A stretch of DNA of 64,000 bases from Nocardia exalbida NBRC 100660 (GCF_000308575.1 NZ_BAFZ01000068.1:104112-168111), one strand, 5' to 3'; positions 36,351 to 45,450 are shown, counted from the first letter of the stretch. Program-made: numbers and translations. Notes: generated by a model not told the origin, from the letters alone.

Positions 36351-36369
36351 GCCGCACCACCGGTGCGGC
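36351..36369. repeat. Perfect inverted repeat before the MerR remnant
   Basis: GCCGCACC (36351-36358) and GGTGCGGC (36362-36369) are perfect arms around ACC. It could be a former MerR operator or a hairpin in RNA. MerR operators are typically such near-perfect repeats. Confidence 0.4.
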
Positions 36370-36399
36370 GTCATCGGTTCCGATGGTTCGGGCCGGCCT

Positions 36400-37162
36400 G
36401 GGCCTGGGGTGGGTGCGGTACCCGTTCGGTGACACGACCGTGCTGGCGATGTCGGGCGCGTCGCCGGGCGGCGGTCTGCTCGCCGAGCCCGACCGCGACT
36501 CGTCCGGTTACCGGCGCTACACCGCACGCGACGCCATAGATCTGGTGAAGATCAGGATCCTGGCCGATGCGGGCGTGCCCCTCGCCCGCATCAAGGAACT
36601 GCTCGACGCCGATCCGGACGCGCTCACCGCAGTCGTCGCGGAGATCGACCGCAACCTCGAAGACCGCATCGCGCAGCTGCGGCGAACCCAGGACCAGCTC
36701 GCCCAGTTGCGGGGCGGCGACCGGCTGTTCGTCTCCCCGGAAGCCGCCGATTATCTCGACGACCTGCGCGCTCTCGGCGCCAGCGAGCGCTAGGTTCATC
36801 TGTAACGCGACGGCTGGATCCTCATGCAGACCGCCGCACCCGACGACGCCGCCGGGTGGATCACCGAGAAACGCGAGCTGATCACCGATTCCGGGTTCCG
36901 CGCCCTCTATCTCGACCACGACGCCGCCTACGACTGGTCACCGAACGATCCCCGCCTCCCCGGTCCCGCCGACCGTACCCGGAGCTGGTTCGCCGAGTAC
37001 CACAGCCGATCCGAGAGCCGCCCGGTCGCGGACCCGGCGATGGCCCGATTGGCCGCGCAGTCCCTTCCCGGAGCTTCGTCACCGGCTCGGGACCGCCTCG
37101 CCCAGCTCATGAAAGCCGAGCCCGGCGTCCGTGGCGGCACATCCGCCCCTCGAGACCGCTGA
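36400..37162 (+). pseudogene. MerR-family regulator, decayed
   Basis: The frame gives L-L-A-E-P-D-R-D-S-S-G-Y-R-R-Y, the classic end of a MerR helix-turn-helix, then helical dimerisation residues, and stops at TAG 36791-36793 after A-S-E-R. A second in-frame stop (TAA, 36803-36805) follows four codons later, after which the same frame continues R-D-G-W-I-L-M and a C-terminal effector-type domain to 37162. The first half of the DNA-binding motif, normally about 25 residues, is replaced by an unrelated Gly-rich sequence. So there are two nonsense codons and a damaged N-terminus in one gene. A shorter 36311-36793 product might still be made but would lack the DNA-reading helix. Confidence 0.7.
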
Positions 37163-37304
37163 GGCGGCGGCAACCGTGCCGAGCGATCGAGTCCCGTCGC
37201 GTGCGATCGCCGCTAGGCTGACGCCGACGAGAGCGCCGAAACACCGGTCGCGGTGTCGCGGACCGGCGCTCGTGGTCGGGCGCGGAAGCAGTGAGGTGTG
37301 CGGG

Positions 37305-38483
37305 ATGCGGGACAGTCGGTGGCAGCGGGCGGTCGCGGCCGTCGTGTGCGGAGTCGGACTGGCGGCGGGGTCGTCGGTGAGCGCGGCGGCGGACACCGTC
37401 GATGACGCCGGTGTCGTGTGGTTGTGCAGGCCGGATCGGGTGGATGATCCCTGCGCGGGGGGTACGGCGACGACCGTGCGCCAGGCGGGCCGACCCGATG
37501 TGCGCGAGGACCCGGCGCCTGCCGAGGATCCGGGGGTGGACTGCTTCTATGTGTATCCGACGGTGTCATCGGAGCCGACGCCCAACTCCGATACCGTCGT
37601 GACGCCGGAGGTACGGGCAGTCGCCGAGCAGCAGGCGGCCCGATTCTCCCAGGTCTGTCAGGTATTCGCGCCGGTGTACCGGCAGCGGACCCTGACCGCC
37701 TTGGCGACGGAGCGGACCTACACCCCAGAGCAGCGCGCGCAGATGTCGCGGATCGCCTACGAAGACGTCCTGCGGGCATGGCGGCAGTTCCTCGCGGAGC
37801 GCGAGAGCGGACGGCCGGTCGTGCTGATCGGGCATTCGCAGGGCGCGCGCATGCTGCGCCAACTGATCCGCGAGGAGATCGAACCGCAGCAGGCGGTACG
37901 AGACCGGATCCTGTCGGCGATCCTGCTGGGTGGCAACGTGGTGGTGCCCGAGCACGGTGACATGGGCGGCGACTTCCGGTATCTGCCGCTGTGCCGCAGC
38001 GAGGAGCAGACGCGATGCGTGCTGGCCTGGCAGACCTTCGGCGCGACCCCGCCGCCGGACAGCCGATTCGGCCGCAACCCGATGACCCCGGAGCCGCTGC
38101 CACGACCGTACGGCCCCGGCTACGAGATCGCCTGCACCAATCCGGCCTCGTTGAGCCGCAACGAATCCCGCACCGCGGCGACCGTGCTCCGCAGCAATCC
38201 GGTGCCCAGCCCGCTCGGCGTCGAAGTGGCGCTTCGCCACGGGCCGTCCGCCGTCGTCGCGCCGACGCCGTGGCTGGTCCCCGCCGAGAAGTACCGGCTC
38301 CAGTGCGTGCGCGGCGACGACGCGACGGCGCTGATGGCGACTCCCGAACCGGGCAGCCCCGAGCTGTATCCCGTCCCGGACGCGACCTGGGGTCTGCACC
38401 TCACCGACGTGGAGATCGCACTCGGCGATCTGGTTCGCATCGTGGCGTCCCAGAGCAGCGCCCATCGCGCCGGGCATCGCTGA
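37305..38483 (+). CDS. Secreted DUF3089 alpha/beta-hydrolase
   Basis: The 392-residue protein has a signal peptide (about 1-28, ending S-V-S-A-A-A). The following domain has V-D-C-F-Y-V-Y-P-T-V, the nucleophile elbow V-L-I-G-H-S-Q-G-A-R-M-L and the conserved pair D-A-T-W-G-L-H-L-T-D-V near the C-terminus with the likely catalytic His. DUF3089 proteins are predicted lipases/esterases. ATG at 37305 with GAGG eight bases upstream is the best start. Transcribed alone. Confidence 0.88.
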   Translation: MRDSRWQRAVAAVVCGVGLAAGSSVSAAADTVDDAGVVWLCRPDRVDDPCAGGTATTVRQAGRPDVREDPAPAEDPGVDCFYVYPTVSSEPTPNSDTVVTPEVRAVAEQQAARFSQVCQVFAPVYRQRTLTALATERTYTPEQRAQMSRIAYEDVLRAWRQFLAERESGRPVVLIGHSQGARMLRQLIREEIEPQQAVRDRILSAILLGGNVVVPEHGDMGGDFRYLPLCRSEEQTRCVLAWQTFGATPPPDSRFGRNPMTPEPLPRPYGPGYEIACTNPASLSRNESRTAATVLRSNPVPSPLGVEVALRHGPSAVVAPTPWLVPAEKYRLQCVRGDDATALMATPEPGSPELYPVPDATWGLHLTDVEIALGDLVRIVASQSSAHRAGHR

Positions 38484-38690
38484 ACATACGAGCTGCGACC
38501 GCCGGCGAACCTCGGAAGAGCGCGAAATAGCGGGCCGCGGCAGCGGGTCGAGCGCGACCTCCACCTTGCCGACCGGCCGTGCCTCGGTGCCCAACGCGGT
38601 TTGCCCTGGGAGCCGTCGTAGGTGGCGTAGAGCTTGGGATCCGGCGGCGGTCGCCCAACGGTTGCGGTCGGCGGGGAAGCCGTTCTGGTG

Positions 38691-39659
38691 CTATTCGGGG
38701 ATTGTCGCTATCGCGTCTATTTCGACGAGTGCGCCGGGGCGGGCGTGGCCCGCGGTGGAGACGACCGTGATGGCGGTGCGGTGATCGCCCCACACCGATC
38801 GCGACGCCGCGTATCCCACCTGGGCATCGACCCCGTCGACCAGGTAGATGGTGAGTTTGACGACGTGCTCGGGACCGGTGTTCGCGGCGGCGAGCACGGT
38901 CAGTACGTTGCGCATCGCCTGGACGGTTTGCGCTTCGATGCCGTCGAGCAGTTCTCCGGTGCTGTCGGTGCCGAGCTGGCCGCCGACATACAGGGTCCGG
39001 GCGGCGGGTGCGATCACGCCCTGCGTGAAGGCCGGGTTCCGGTGCAGTTCCTCGGGGTCGAGATGCGTCGTGGTCACGGGTCTCCTCAGGGTGGCGGGGC
39101 CGGTATGCGTGTAGAGGTCGCGCAGCAGGCAGACCTCGGACAGGTGGTGGATCAGCTCGCGGTGGATGTGCAGCACCAGGTCGGCCATGGGCAACTCGGG
39201 AAAGGGCTCCTTCGCGCCGATCGGCTCCCGGAGCGCGGCCTGTCCGAGACCGCTCACCCCGGCCAGCCAGGTGTCGATCTGGGCCTCGAGCTGGTCGAGC
39301 GCGGTGGCCGCGTCGCCTGCGTACTCCCATGTCTCGTACGACGCCGCCGGCGCGCCGAAGTGGGCCGCGTTGCGTGCGGCGAGCACGCCGACGATGACGT
39401 GACCGAGTCGCCAGGCGATGGTGGTGAACGGTGCGGGAACCGGCTCGGGAAGGGCGAAGTCGATCGTGAAATCGCCCGAACCGGCCTGCACCGGCGCCGT
39501 CGACGTGCCGCGCGGCCGCACGTTCCAGGCGTCCGCCACCGGCGACCAGAAGTACTCGTCGTCGGTGAGGCCGTGGAGCCGGGGCCGGAGCTGCCGGGTC
39601 CAGTGGAACTCCCACTGTTCGCGCAACGTCTTGTTCCAGTCGAGTTCGTCTGCGTCCAT
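38691..39659 (-). CDS. DinB-like and RidA fusion protein
   Basis: The 322-residue protein has two halves. Residues 1-195 form a DinB-like four-helix domain (W-E-F-H-W, I-A-W-R-L-G-H-V-I-V-G, L-V-L-H-I-H-R-E-L-I-H-H). From about residue 196 the sequence T-T-T-H-L-D-P-E-E-L-H-R-N-P-A-F-T-Q is a typical RidA start, followed by Y-V-G-G-Q-L-G-T-D and A-L-V-E-I-D-A-I-A. RidA proteins hydrolyse reactive enamine/imine intermediates; DinB-like domains bind metals and often act on thiols. The Val before the RidA part is GTG, so the join may stem from a lost stop between two genes. Divergent from a WYL regulator. Confidence 0.85.
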   Translation of the reverse strand: MDADELDWNKTLREQWEFHWTRQLRPRLHGLTDDEYFWSPVADAWNVRPRGTSTAPVQAGSGDFTIDFALPEPVPAPFTTIAWRLGHVIVGVLAARNAAHFGAPAASYETWEYAGDAATALDQLEAQIDTWLAGVSGLGQAALREPIGAKEPFPELPMADLVLHIHRELIHHLSEVCLLRDLYTHTGPATLRRPVTTTHLDPEELHRNPAFTQGVIAPAARTLYVGGQLGTDSTGELLDGIEAQTVQAMRNVLTVLAAANTGPEHVVKLTIYLVDGVDAQVGYAASRSVWGDHRTAITVVSTAGHARPGALVEIDAIATIPE

Positions 39660-39679
39660 GCCGCCACCCTGACATGCCC

Positions 39680-39700
39680 AGCGGACAGAATCGGTCCGCT
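39680..39700. promoter_or_regulatory. Inverted repeat between DinB-RidA and WYL genes
   Basis: AGCGGAC (39680-39686) and GTCCGCT (39694-39700) are perfect 7-base arms with a 7-base spacer, inside the 62-base divergent promoter. Likely operator of the WYL regulator. Confidence 0.6.
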
Positions 39701-39721
39701 ATTTCTGGCAGGCTGAGCGAC

Positions 39722-40723
39722 ATGGAGGCGGCGAGCGGTGACGAGCGGGGCACGACCGAGCGGGTGCTGACGCTGCTCGGTTTGCTCCAGCAACGCGAGG
39801 TCTGGACCGGGCCCGAACTCGCCGACCGGCTCGGCGTCACAGCGCGCACGATCCGCCGCGATGTCGAGCGCTTGCGCGCGCTCGGCTACCTGGTGCATGC
39901 CGACCAAGGTGTCGGCGGCGGTTACCGGCTCGGCCGGGGGCAGGACCTCCCGCCGCTGCTTCTCGACGACGAGGAAGCGATCGTCACGGCGGTGGCGCTG
40001 CTGGTCGGCGCGGGTGGCGCGGTCGCGGGCGCCGGTGCCGCCGCACTCCGAGCGCTGGCCAAGCTCGACCGGGTCCTGCCCACCCGGTTGCGGCACGAGG
40101 TGCGCGCGCTCTCCGGCGCGGTGGAGACTTTCGGCGGAGGCCGCGCCCCGGTCGACCCCGGGGTGCTCATGACCCTGGCCAGAGCCTGTCGCGACGAGGT
40201 CGAGGCGGGCTTCGACTACCCCGCCGGGAGCGAGGTGCGACGGCGGCGGGTGGAGCCCTATCGCCTGGTCGCCTCCGACCGCCGCTGGTACCTGCTGGCC
40301 TTCGACCTCGATCGCGACGACTGGCGCAGCTTCCGCGTGGACCGGATGACCGATGTGTCCGCACGGACGTGGCGTTTCCGCCCCCGCACGGCGCCCGAGG
40401 CGGCGGCGTACGTGCAGGAAGGGGTGGCGAGCCGGGTCTACCCGCATCGCGCCCGCTTCCTGGTGCACGCCTGCGCCGACACCGTGCGCGCGCAGATCCC
40501 GGCGTCGGCGGCGGTGGTGCGACCACGCGGCAGCGAGCTCTGCGAAGTGCTCAGCGGCGCCGATGACAGCCTCGACATCGTGCTCGTGCACATGCTGTTG
40601 CTGGGGCACGACTTCGAGATACTCGACCCTCCCGAACTCGGGCGGCGCAGTCGCGCGCTGGCGCAGCGGCTGCTGTCGGCGGGGGCGACGATCGCACCGC
40701 CGCCGGAGGCCGAGGAGTCGTGA
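39722..40723 (+). CDS. WYL-domain HTH transcriptional regulator (YafY type)
   Basis: The 333-residue product has an N-terminal winged helix (R-V-L-T-L-L-G-L-L-Q-Q-R, then L-A-D-R-L-G-V-T-A-R-T-I-R-R-D-V-E-R-L-R), the hinge G-G-G-Y-R-L-G-R-G, a WYL domain (R-R-R-V-E-P-Y-R-L-V, R-R-W-Y-L-L-A-F-D) and a WCX-type C-terminus. WYL domains sense nucleic acids or small ligands. ATG at 39722 is used; an in-frame 39674 start adds 16 residues. Divergent pairs of such regulators with DinB-like genes are common in actinobacteria. Confidence 0.92.
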   Translation: MEAASGDERGTTERVLTLLGLLQQREVWTGPELADRLGVTARTIRRDVERLRALGYLVHADQGVGGGYRLGRGQDLPPLLLDDEEAIVTAVALLVGAGGAVAGAGAAALRALAKLDRVLPTRLRHEVRALSGAVETFGGGRAPVDPGVLMTLARACRDEVEAGFDYPAGSEVRRRRVEPYRLVASDRRWYLLAFDLDRDDWRSFRVDRMTDVSARTWRFRPRTAPEAAAYVQEGVASRVYPHRARFLVHACADTVRAQIPASAAVVRPRGSELCEVLSGADDSLDIVLVHMLLLGHDFEILDPPELGRRSRALAQRLLSAGATIAPPPEAEES

Positions 40724-40874
40724 ACCGGCTCGCGGGATCGCGGCGCCGCGTGCGCGCTCTGCGGTCGGAGCCCGGCCTGCCCTGGCCGCCGAACAGGTCG
40801 ACCGCTTCCTCGTCGAACTGGTCGGGCTGCGGCCGAGCCATCGCGGATGAATCGCCGCGCCGGACCGCGCGGAT

Positions 40875-41549
40875 TCAGTCGGGTCGTTCGTGGACGGTCA
40901 GCAGCAGATGATCGAAGCGGGTGCGCTGCTGAACCGGCCCGCCGCCCTGCGCGACGACCGCGGCGACGAGTTTGGCCGCCAGATCGCGCAGTTTGGTGTT
41001 GGTCTCCTGGGAGCGCCACTGCAACACCCCGAACGCCTGCTCGGCGTTGATCCCGTAGATGAACATCAGGATGCCTTTGGCCTGCTCGATGACCTCCCGT
41101 GCGGCCACGACCTCCGGCAGCGTCTCCTTCAGCACTTCCTGCCGGTTCTCGTCCAGCCGACCGGTCAGATCCACGTAGTAGCCGGTGGTGCCCACGGTCG
41201 CGCCGGTCGAGTCGTGCAGTCGATCGCCCACCACCAGCACGTGATGCACCCGGCCTGCCACATCGATGATGCGGTGCCTGCTGCAGAACGGCTCACCGGT
41301 CCGCACCGCCGTGGCCAGCGTCTCCGCGACCGTGGCGCGGTCGTCCGGATGCTTGTGCGCCAGCAGCAGTTCGGTGGTCGGCTCCACCGTCCCCGGCGCG
41401 TAGCCGTGCAACCTCGCGACCTGATCCGACCACTCCCAACGGTGGTCGGCGAACCAGAATCGGAAGCTTCCTATGGGCTCCAGATCCTGCCGCTCACCGT
41501 CGGCGGTCTCCGCCTGGCTTCCGCTGCCAGGATGCGCCGTCTTCGTCAC
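40875..41549 (-). CDS. PAS-ANTAR regulator
   Basis: The 224-residue product is a close relative of the protein at 23747: PAS domain (F-W-F-A-D-H-R-W-E-W-S-D to Y-Y-V-D-L-T-G) and ANTAR domain (E-V-I-E-Q-A-K-G-I-L-M-F-I-Y-G-I-N-A-E-Q). It ends normally with H-E-R-P-D and TGA. GTG at 41549 (or 41552) follows GGGA by about 8-11 bases. ANTAR proteins act on transcription termination in nascent RNA; PAS senses a small molecule or redox state. No obvious hexaloop pair was found nearby. Confidence 0.88.
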   Translation of the reverse strand: MTKTAHPGSGSQAETADGERQDLEPIGSFRFWFADHRWEWSDQVARLHGYAPGTVEPTTELLLAHKHPDDRATVAETLATAVRTGEPFCSRHRIIDVAGRVHHVLVVGDRLHDSTGATVGTTGYYVDLTGRLDENRQEVLKETLPEVVAAREVIEQAKGILMFIYGINAEQAFGVLQWRSQETNTKLRDLAAKLVAAVVAQGGGPVQQRTRFDHLLLTVHERPD

Positions 41550-41624
41550 CACTCGATCATTCCCTCTCCCGGGCACCGGGGATGAGAAACTCGCGCGTCG
41601 GCCGGACGAACCGCTCAGGCTCGT

Positions 41625-42743
41625 CTACCTCGCCCCAGCGTCCAGCACACGAACGGTGTTGCGGGCGGCGAGGGGTTCGTAGTGGTCGGTGAAGAGTTTG
41701 GCGACGAGTTCGCCGCGGCTGGCCACGCCCACCTTCTCGAAGACGGCCTTCACGTGGTCGCGGACGGTGTGCGCGGAAAGGAAGAGCTGGGCGGCGATAT
41801 CGCTGGTGGACAGGCCACGGGCGATCAGTTCGGTGACCTCCAGTTCGCGTGGGGTCAACTCGTAGGCGGCGACCACCAGGGACATGACCTCGGAGGGTTT
41901 GGCCGGTGCGATCACCATCGCGGTCATCCCGGGACGCCCGTCGGCGTCCTGCAGGCAAGAGGCGTGGCAGACCAGCCAGCGGCCGGTGCTGGAGCGGATG
42001 CGGATGCGAGAGTTCTCACCGGTCGATCGGGCCCGGCCCGCGGTGCTGAGGATCCAGACCGGCAGCGGTAGCGCGATGCCGGTGGCGGTCGGCGTCGTCG
42101 GTCCGGGCGGCATCTGGGCGAGCAGGTGACGAGCCTCGTCGTTCAGTGACACCAGCCCGCCGGTCCGGTCGAACAGCAGCATGCCGGGCGCGTCGGCGAG
42201 GTGCGCGGCCGACAGCTCCGACGACCGCGCGAAGCTGCGCAGCCGCCGGGCCATCGGTGCCGACAGCGCGTTGACCACCTCGATATCGGCGGCCCGGAAC
42301 GGCTTGCGGCCGCGCTCCCGGAACAGGCTCAGTTGCCCCCACGGCTGCCCGTCGACTCGCAGCACGGCACGCAGTTCGTCCTCGAAACCGCGCGGGCACA
42401 TGAAGCTTCGATACAGCGGGCTGAGGGTGGGCCGGTCGCCGGTCACCTCCCGCAACCCCGCCACCGGCACCGAGGCCAGCGCCAGATCGCGGAAGAGGTT
42501 CACATGCTCGGCGAAAAGCTCTGATTCCCAATAGGTTCCGCAGCCGCCCTCGTGCAGGTTCTCCACCCGCACCGGCGCGGTGGTCAGCCCGTTGATCGGA
42601 TCGGTGGCCACCCAGACAGCGGCATCGAACGGTGTGATCCGACGCAACCGGTCGGAGGTCTCGGCGAACAGCGCGTGCGCGTCGGGCGCTTGCGCGATGC
42701 CGGTGCACAGCGCGTCGACGGCGCGCCGAGTCGGCGTGGTCAT
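41625..42743 (-). CDS. GAF-LuxR family transcriptional regulator
   Basis: The 372-residue protein has an N-terminal GAF-like sensor (about 5-170), a PAS-like middle (about 180-290, L-F-D-R-T-G-G-L-V-S-L-N-D-E-A) and a C-terminal LuxR helix-turn-helix (T-P-R-E-L-E-V-T-E-L-I-A-R-G-L-S, then A-H-T-V-R-D-H-V-K-A-V-F-E-K-V-G). ATG at 42743 is preferred because AGGA lies 8 bases before it; a GTG at 42773 is possible. No phosphorylatable receiver domain. Divergent from a large FAD protein, with two equal inverted repeats between. Confidence 0.9.
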   Translation of the reverse strand: MTTPTRRAVDALCTGIAQAPDAHALFAETSDRLRRITPFDAAVWVATDPINGLTTAPVRVENLHEGGCGTYWESELFAEHVNLFRDLALASVPVAGLREVTGDRPTLSPLYRSFMCPRGFEDELRAVLRVDGQPWGQLSLFRERGRKPFRAADIEVVNALSAPMARRLRSFARSSELSAAHLADAPGMLLFDRTGGLVSLNDEARHLLAQMPPGPTTPTATGIALPLPVWILSTAGRARSTGENSRIRIRSSTGRWLVCHASCLQDADGRPGMTAMVIAPAKPSEVMSLVVAAYELTPRELEVTELIARGLSTSDIAAQLFLSAHTVRDHVKAVFEKVGVASRGELVAKLFTDHYEPLAARNTVRVLDAGAR

Positions 42744-42778
42744 CTTCGTCATCCTGCTGTCGCGCCCGTTCACCCGCC

Positions 42779-42836
42779 ATCCCGCATATGAGGGATAAGC
42801 CGCAGGCCCGAGGCGAAATTCCCTCGATCGCGGGAT
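42779..42836. promoter_or_regulatory. Two matching inverted repeats, 40 bases apart
   Basis: ATCCC-8-GGGAT at 42779-42796 and TTCCC-8-GGGAT at 42819-42836 have the same half-sites and the same 8-base spacer, with centres 40 bases (about four helical turns) apart. They lie between the LuxR regulator and the FAD gene, a typical arrangement for a dimeric regulator binding twice on one face. Confidence 0.55.
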
Positions 42837-42950
42837 GCCGGTACGGGCCGGGGCCGCCGAGGCTGGTCAGCGCACGGCAGAGGCGGAACGGAAAGGCCAC
42901 GACGCCGCAGCCGTGCGCCACTGGGCACCTCGACGAAAGAAGGCACAACC

Positions 42951-44612
42951 ATGCGTATCGGCATCATCGGCGCGGGCGCCGCGGCGGTCGCGTTGCTCGA
43001 CGCGCTCGCCGCCGCCGACCGGGCGCCCGGCAGCATCACCGTGTTCGACGGCTCCCCCGCCGTATGGCGCGGCCGCCCGTACCAGCCGGACCTGGAGGCG
43101 GTGCGGGTCAACGCCCCGCCCGCCCTGATGTCGGCACGCGCCGACGACCGCGCCCACTACGAGCGCTGGCTGCGCGACCACGGCAACGGGGCAGGGCGCC
43201 TCGACGAGCGTCCCGGCGCGCCCCTCGTCGGGGAGGAGCCGCCCCGCGAACACCCGGAACGGACCGAGCGCACCGCCACCTCGCGGTTCGACCCGAACGA
43301 GGACACCGCGCGACGCGTCGGTGACGGCCTGGTCCAGGCATCCGCGGCCCGCGTCGTCGAGCGGAGGTGGCGCGGTGACGATCTGGAGCAATACCTCGAT
43401 GAAGGTCTTGGCGTTCCCCTCGTCCCGCGAGGTGTCTACGGCGCGTATCTGGAGCAGACCGCGCACGCAGCGATCTCGCGGTTGCGCGCCCGAGGCGGGC
43501 GAGTGAGCGTGGTGAACGCCCGGGTTACCGGCTTCACCCGCGAGAGCGGCGCTGTGCTGCACACCGACGACGGCGGCAGCCATCCGGTGGACCGCGCCGT
43601 CCTGTGTGTCGGAAGCGGCCGTCCCCGCGACCATTACGCCTTGGCCGGCGCACCCGGATATGTGAACGAGCCCTACCCGCTGGAGGCCACATCGGCCGTT
43701 GTGGCCTCCAGCGCGCACGTCGCGATCATCGGCAGCGGACTGACCGCGGTCGACATCGCCGCGGCACTGACGGCCCACGGCCATACCGGGCCGATCAGCT
43801 TCGTTTCCCGCAGCGGCGTGCTGCCGTACGTCCAGCAGCGGCCGTTGCCCCTGGCGCCGAAGCACCTCACGCCATCCCGGGCGCTGGAACTGGCCGGGCA
43901 AGGCACGGTCCCCGTCACCCGGCTGGTCGAACTCATGCGCGCCGAACTGGCGGAACTGGGGCAGAATTTCGAATCCCTCGCCACGGAGATCCGGGAAACC
44001 GAGACCGAGGAACCGGCCACCCGCCTGCGCCGCCAATTGGACGCGGTCGATTCACCTCACCAGGGCCGCCGCCTGCTGACCATGGCGATCCGGACCATGG
44101 GTCCGATCCTCTGGCCCGTGCTCGCCGAGCACGACCGGACGATGCTGCGGGAGAGGTATTTCCGGACCATCAGCAGCCTCAGCTCCCCGATGGTGCCGCA
44201 CAACGCGCGAATCATCCTGCGCCTGCTGGACTCCGGGCAGTTACGGCTGCGACCGGGTGTCACGAAGCTGGCGGCCCGGCCCGGCGGTGGTTTCACGGTG
44301 TTCGACGGCACCGACCGGCCCGCCGACGTGGTCTTCAACGCCGTCAACCCACCCGCCTACACCACACCGCAGGAGACCGAACCGCTCCTCGGCGCACTGA
44401 TCGCCACCGGCGCAGCGGAACTCGCGCCGACCGGCGGTCTGCGCATCGAGTCCGGCACCCGCCGCCTCCTCGTCGGCGACCACCCCGACCCCACCTGGCA
44501 CGCCCTCGGCAACCTGGCCGCGGACTCGATGTTCATCGCCACCAATCCCCCCGGCCTCGCCGCCGAAGCCGCGAGCCTCACAAACCACCTGACGATTCCC
44601 TCCGTCAAGTGA
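42951..44612 (+). CDS. FAD/NAD(P)-binding oxidoreductase (FAD_NAD_binding_9 type)
   Basis: The 553-residue protein starts with the dinucleotide motif I-G-I-I-G-A-G-A-A-A-V-A-L-L-D. A second Rossmann motif, V-A-I-I-G-S-G-L-T-A-V-D-I-A, is near residue 262. Such proteins are related to lysine/ornithine hydroxylases and CzcO-like flavoproteins; the substrate is unknown. The start has GAAAGAAGG upstream. The C-terminus G-N-L-A-A-D-S-M-F-I-A-T-N-P-P-G is typical of the group. Possibly regulated by the divergent LuxR protein. Confidence 0.85.
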   Translation: MRIGIIGAGAAAVALLDALAAADRAPGSITVFDGSPAVWRGRPYQPDLEAVRVNAPPALMSARADDRAHYERWLRDHGNGAGRLDERPGAPLVGEEPPREHPERTERTATSRFDPNEDTARRVGDGLVQASAARVVERRWRGDDLEQYLDEGLGVPLVPRGVYGAYLEQTAHAAISRLRARGGRVSVVNARVTGFTRESGAVLHTDDGGSHPVDRAVLCVGSGRPRDHYALAGAPGYVNEPYPLEATSAVVASSAHVAIIGSGLTAVDIAAALTAHGHTGPISFVSRSGVLPYVQQRPLPLAPKHLTPSRALELAGQGTVPVTRLVELMRAELAELGQNFESLATEIRETETEEPATRLRRQLDAVDSPHQGRRLLTMAIRTMGPILWPVLAEHDRTMLRERYFRTISSLSSPMVPHNARIILRLLDSGQLRLRPGVTKLAARPGGGFTVFDGTDRPADVVFNAVNPPAYTTPQETEPLLGALIATGAAELAPTGGLRIESGTRRLLVGDHPDPTWHALGNLAADSMFIATNPPGLAAEAASLTNHLTIPSVK

Positions 44613-45061
44613 TCAGCCGCGCCCGAACCTCTAATGCGGGACGGACCCTGGCGAACCGGCTGCGGAGCGAGGGGCGTCCATACCGGGCTCGTGGACTCGA
44701 GCCGAAGCCGCCACCCTTGCCGGACTCCGAAGCGAAGGCGCAAGCCCTGGGAGTGAGTGCGCTCTGGATCGGGCGCACCACGCCGACCTCGATCGGACGC
44801 GAGTTCGGCGTCGCGGTCGCCCACCGCCGGGCACATCGACGGCAGCTCCAGCCGTGGTCCGGCCACCCGCACCGACGTCCCGCCTCGATGGCCGAAGCGG
44901 TCTCGCCGTTCACCGGTTGGGCTCATCCGCTCGCGCACGGCCATCGACGGCCGCTGCGAGGCCGACTCCTGCTCGGGCGGGCGGCTCGGCCAACGGGGTA
45001 TGGTTAGCTCTATGAACACTCAAAGGTTGCGAATCTGCCGCGATTTGTGTGTTGTGATGTT
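44613..45061. other. Non-coding stretch
   Basis: About 450 bases between the FAD gene and the STAS gene. The long ORFs are low-complexity and without motifs. GGGTAT at 44996-45001 resembles a general-stress -10 box, but no matching GTTT is at the right distance. Confidence 0.4.
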
Positions 45062-45442
45062 GTGACCAACACTTCCGGAGACGCGTATCCCCTCGCGGAC
45101 ACGATGACCACCACGGTCGCGGCGCACGACGGCGCGACAGTGCTGACGGTGGCCGGCGAGGTCGATCTGGCGACAGCCCCCGCGCTGGAGAACGCGATCG
45201 ATGCCATCCTCAGCGGCAAGCCCGCGGCCCTGATCATCGACCTCACCGCGGTCAGCTTCCTCGCCTCGGCGGGCATGGCGACGCTCGTGGCAGCCCACCA
45301 GCGCGCGGGCTCGACCACCTCGATCGCGGTCGTCGCGGAGGGCCCGGCGACCAGCAGGCAGCTGAAGATGACCAGTCTGGATCAGGTGTTCGCGCTGCAC
45401 TCGACGCTGGACGCCGCGCTGGCCGCGCTCCGCCAGAGATGA
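45062..45442 (+). CDS. Anti-sigma factor antagonist (single STAS domain)
   Basis: The 126-residue single-domain protein has the STAS pattern V-L-T-V-A-G-E-V-D-L-A-T-A-P-A-L and the phospho-site region I-I-D-L-T-A-V-S-F-L-A-S-A-G-M-A-T-L, where the Ser in A-S-A-G is the usual target of an anti-sigma kinase. It would bind an RsbW-like kinase and free a sigma factor. The kinase-type domain of the RsbU-like protein at 9845-12139 is a conceivable partner, but this is inference. Start GTG at 45062; 45047 possible. Confidence 0.9.
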   Translation: MTNTSGDAYPLADTMTTTVAAHDGATVLTVAGEVDLATAPALENAIDAILSGKPAALIIDLTAVSFLASAGMATLVAAHQRAGSTTSIAVVAEGPATSRQLKMTSLDQVFALHSTLDAALAALRQR

Positions 45443-45450
45443 CCCCCGCC

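Noticed and set aside
40724..40850. Short frame after the WYL gene ending in A-E-Q-V-D-R-F-L-V-E-L-V
   Set aside because: Looks protein-like but has no start or ribosome site and is in another frame than the WYL gene; at most a remnant of a lost gene.
44996..45001. SigB-type -10 box GGGTAT before the STAS gene
   Set aside because: No GTTT at 14-17 bases upstream.
44613..45061. Possible tRNA or small gene near 44690
   Set aside because: No cloverleaf with proper arms could be drawn, and no T-loop sequence GGTTCGA was present.
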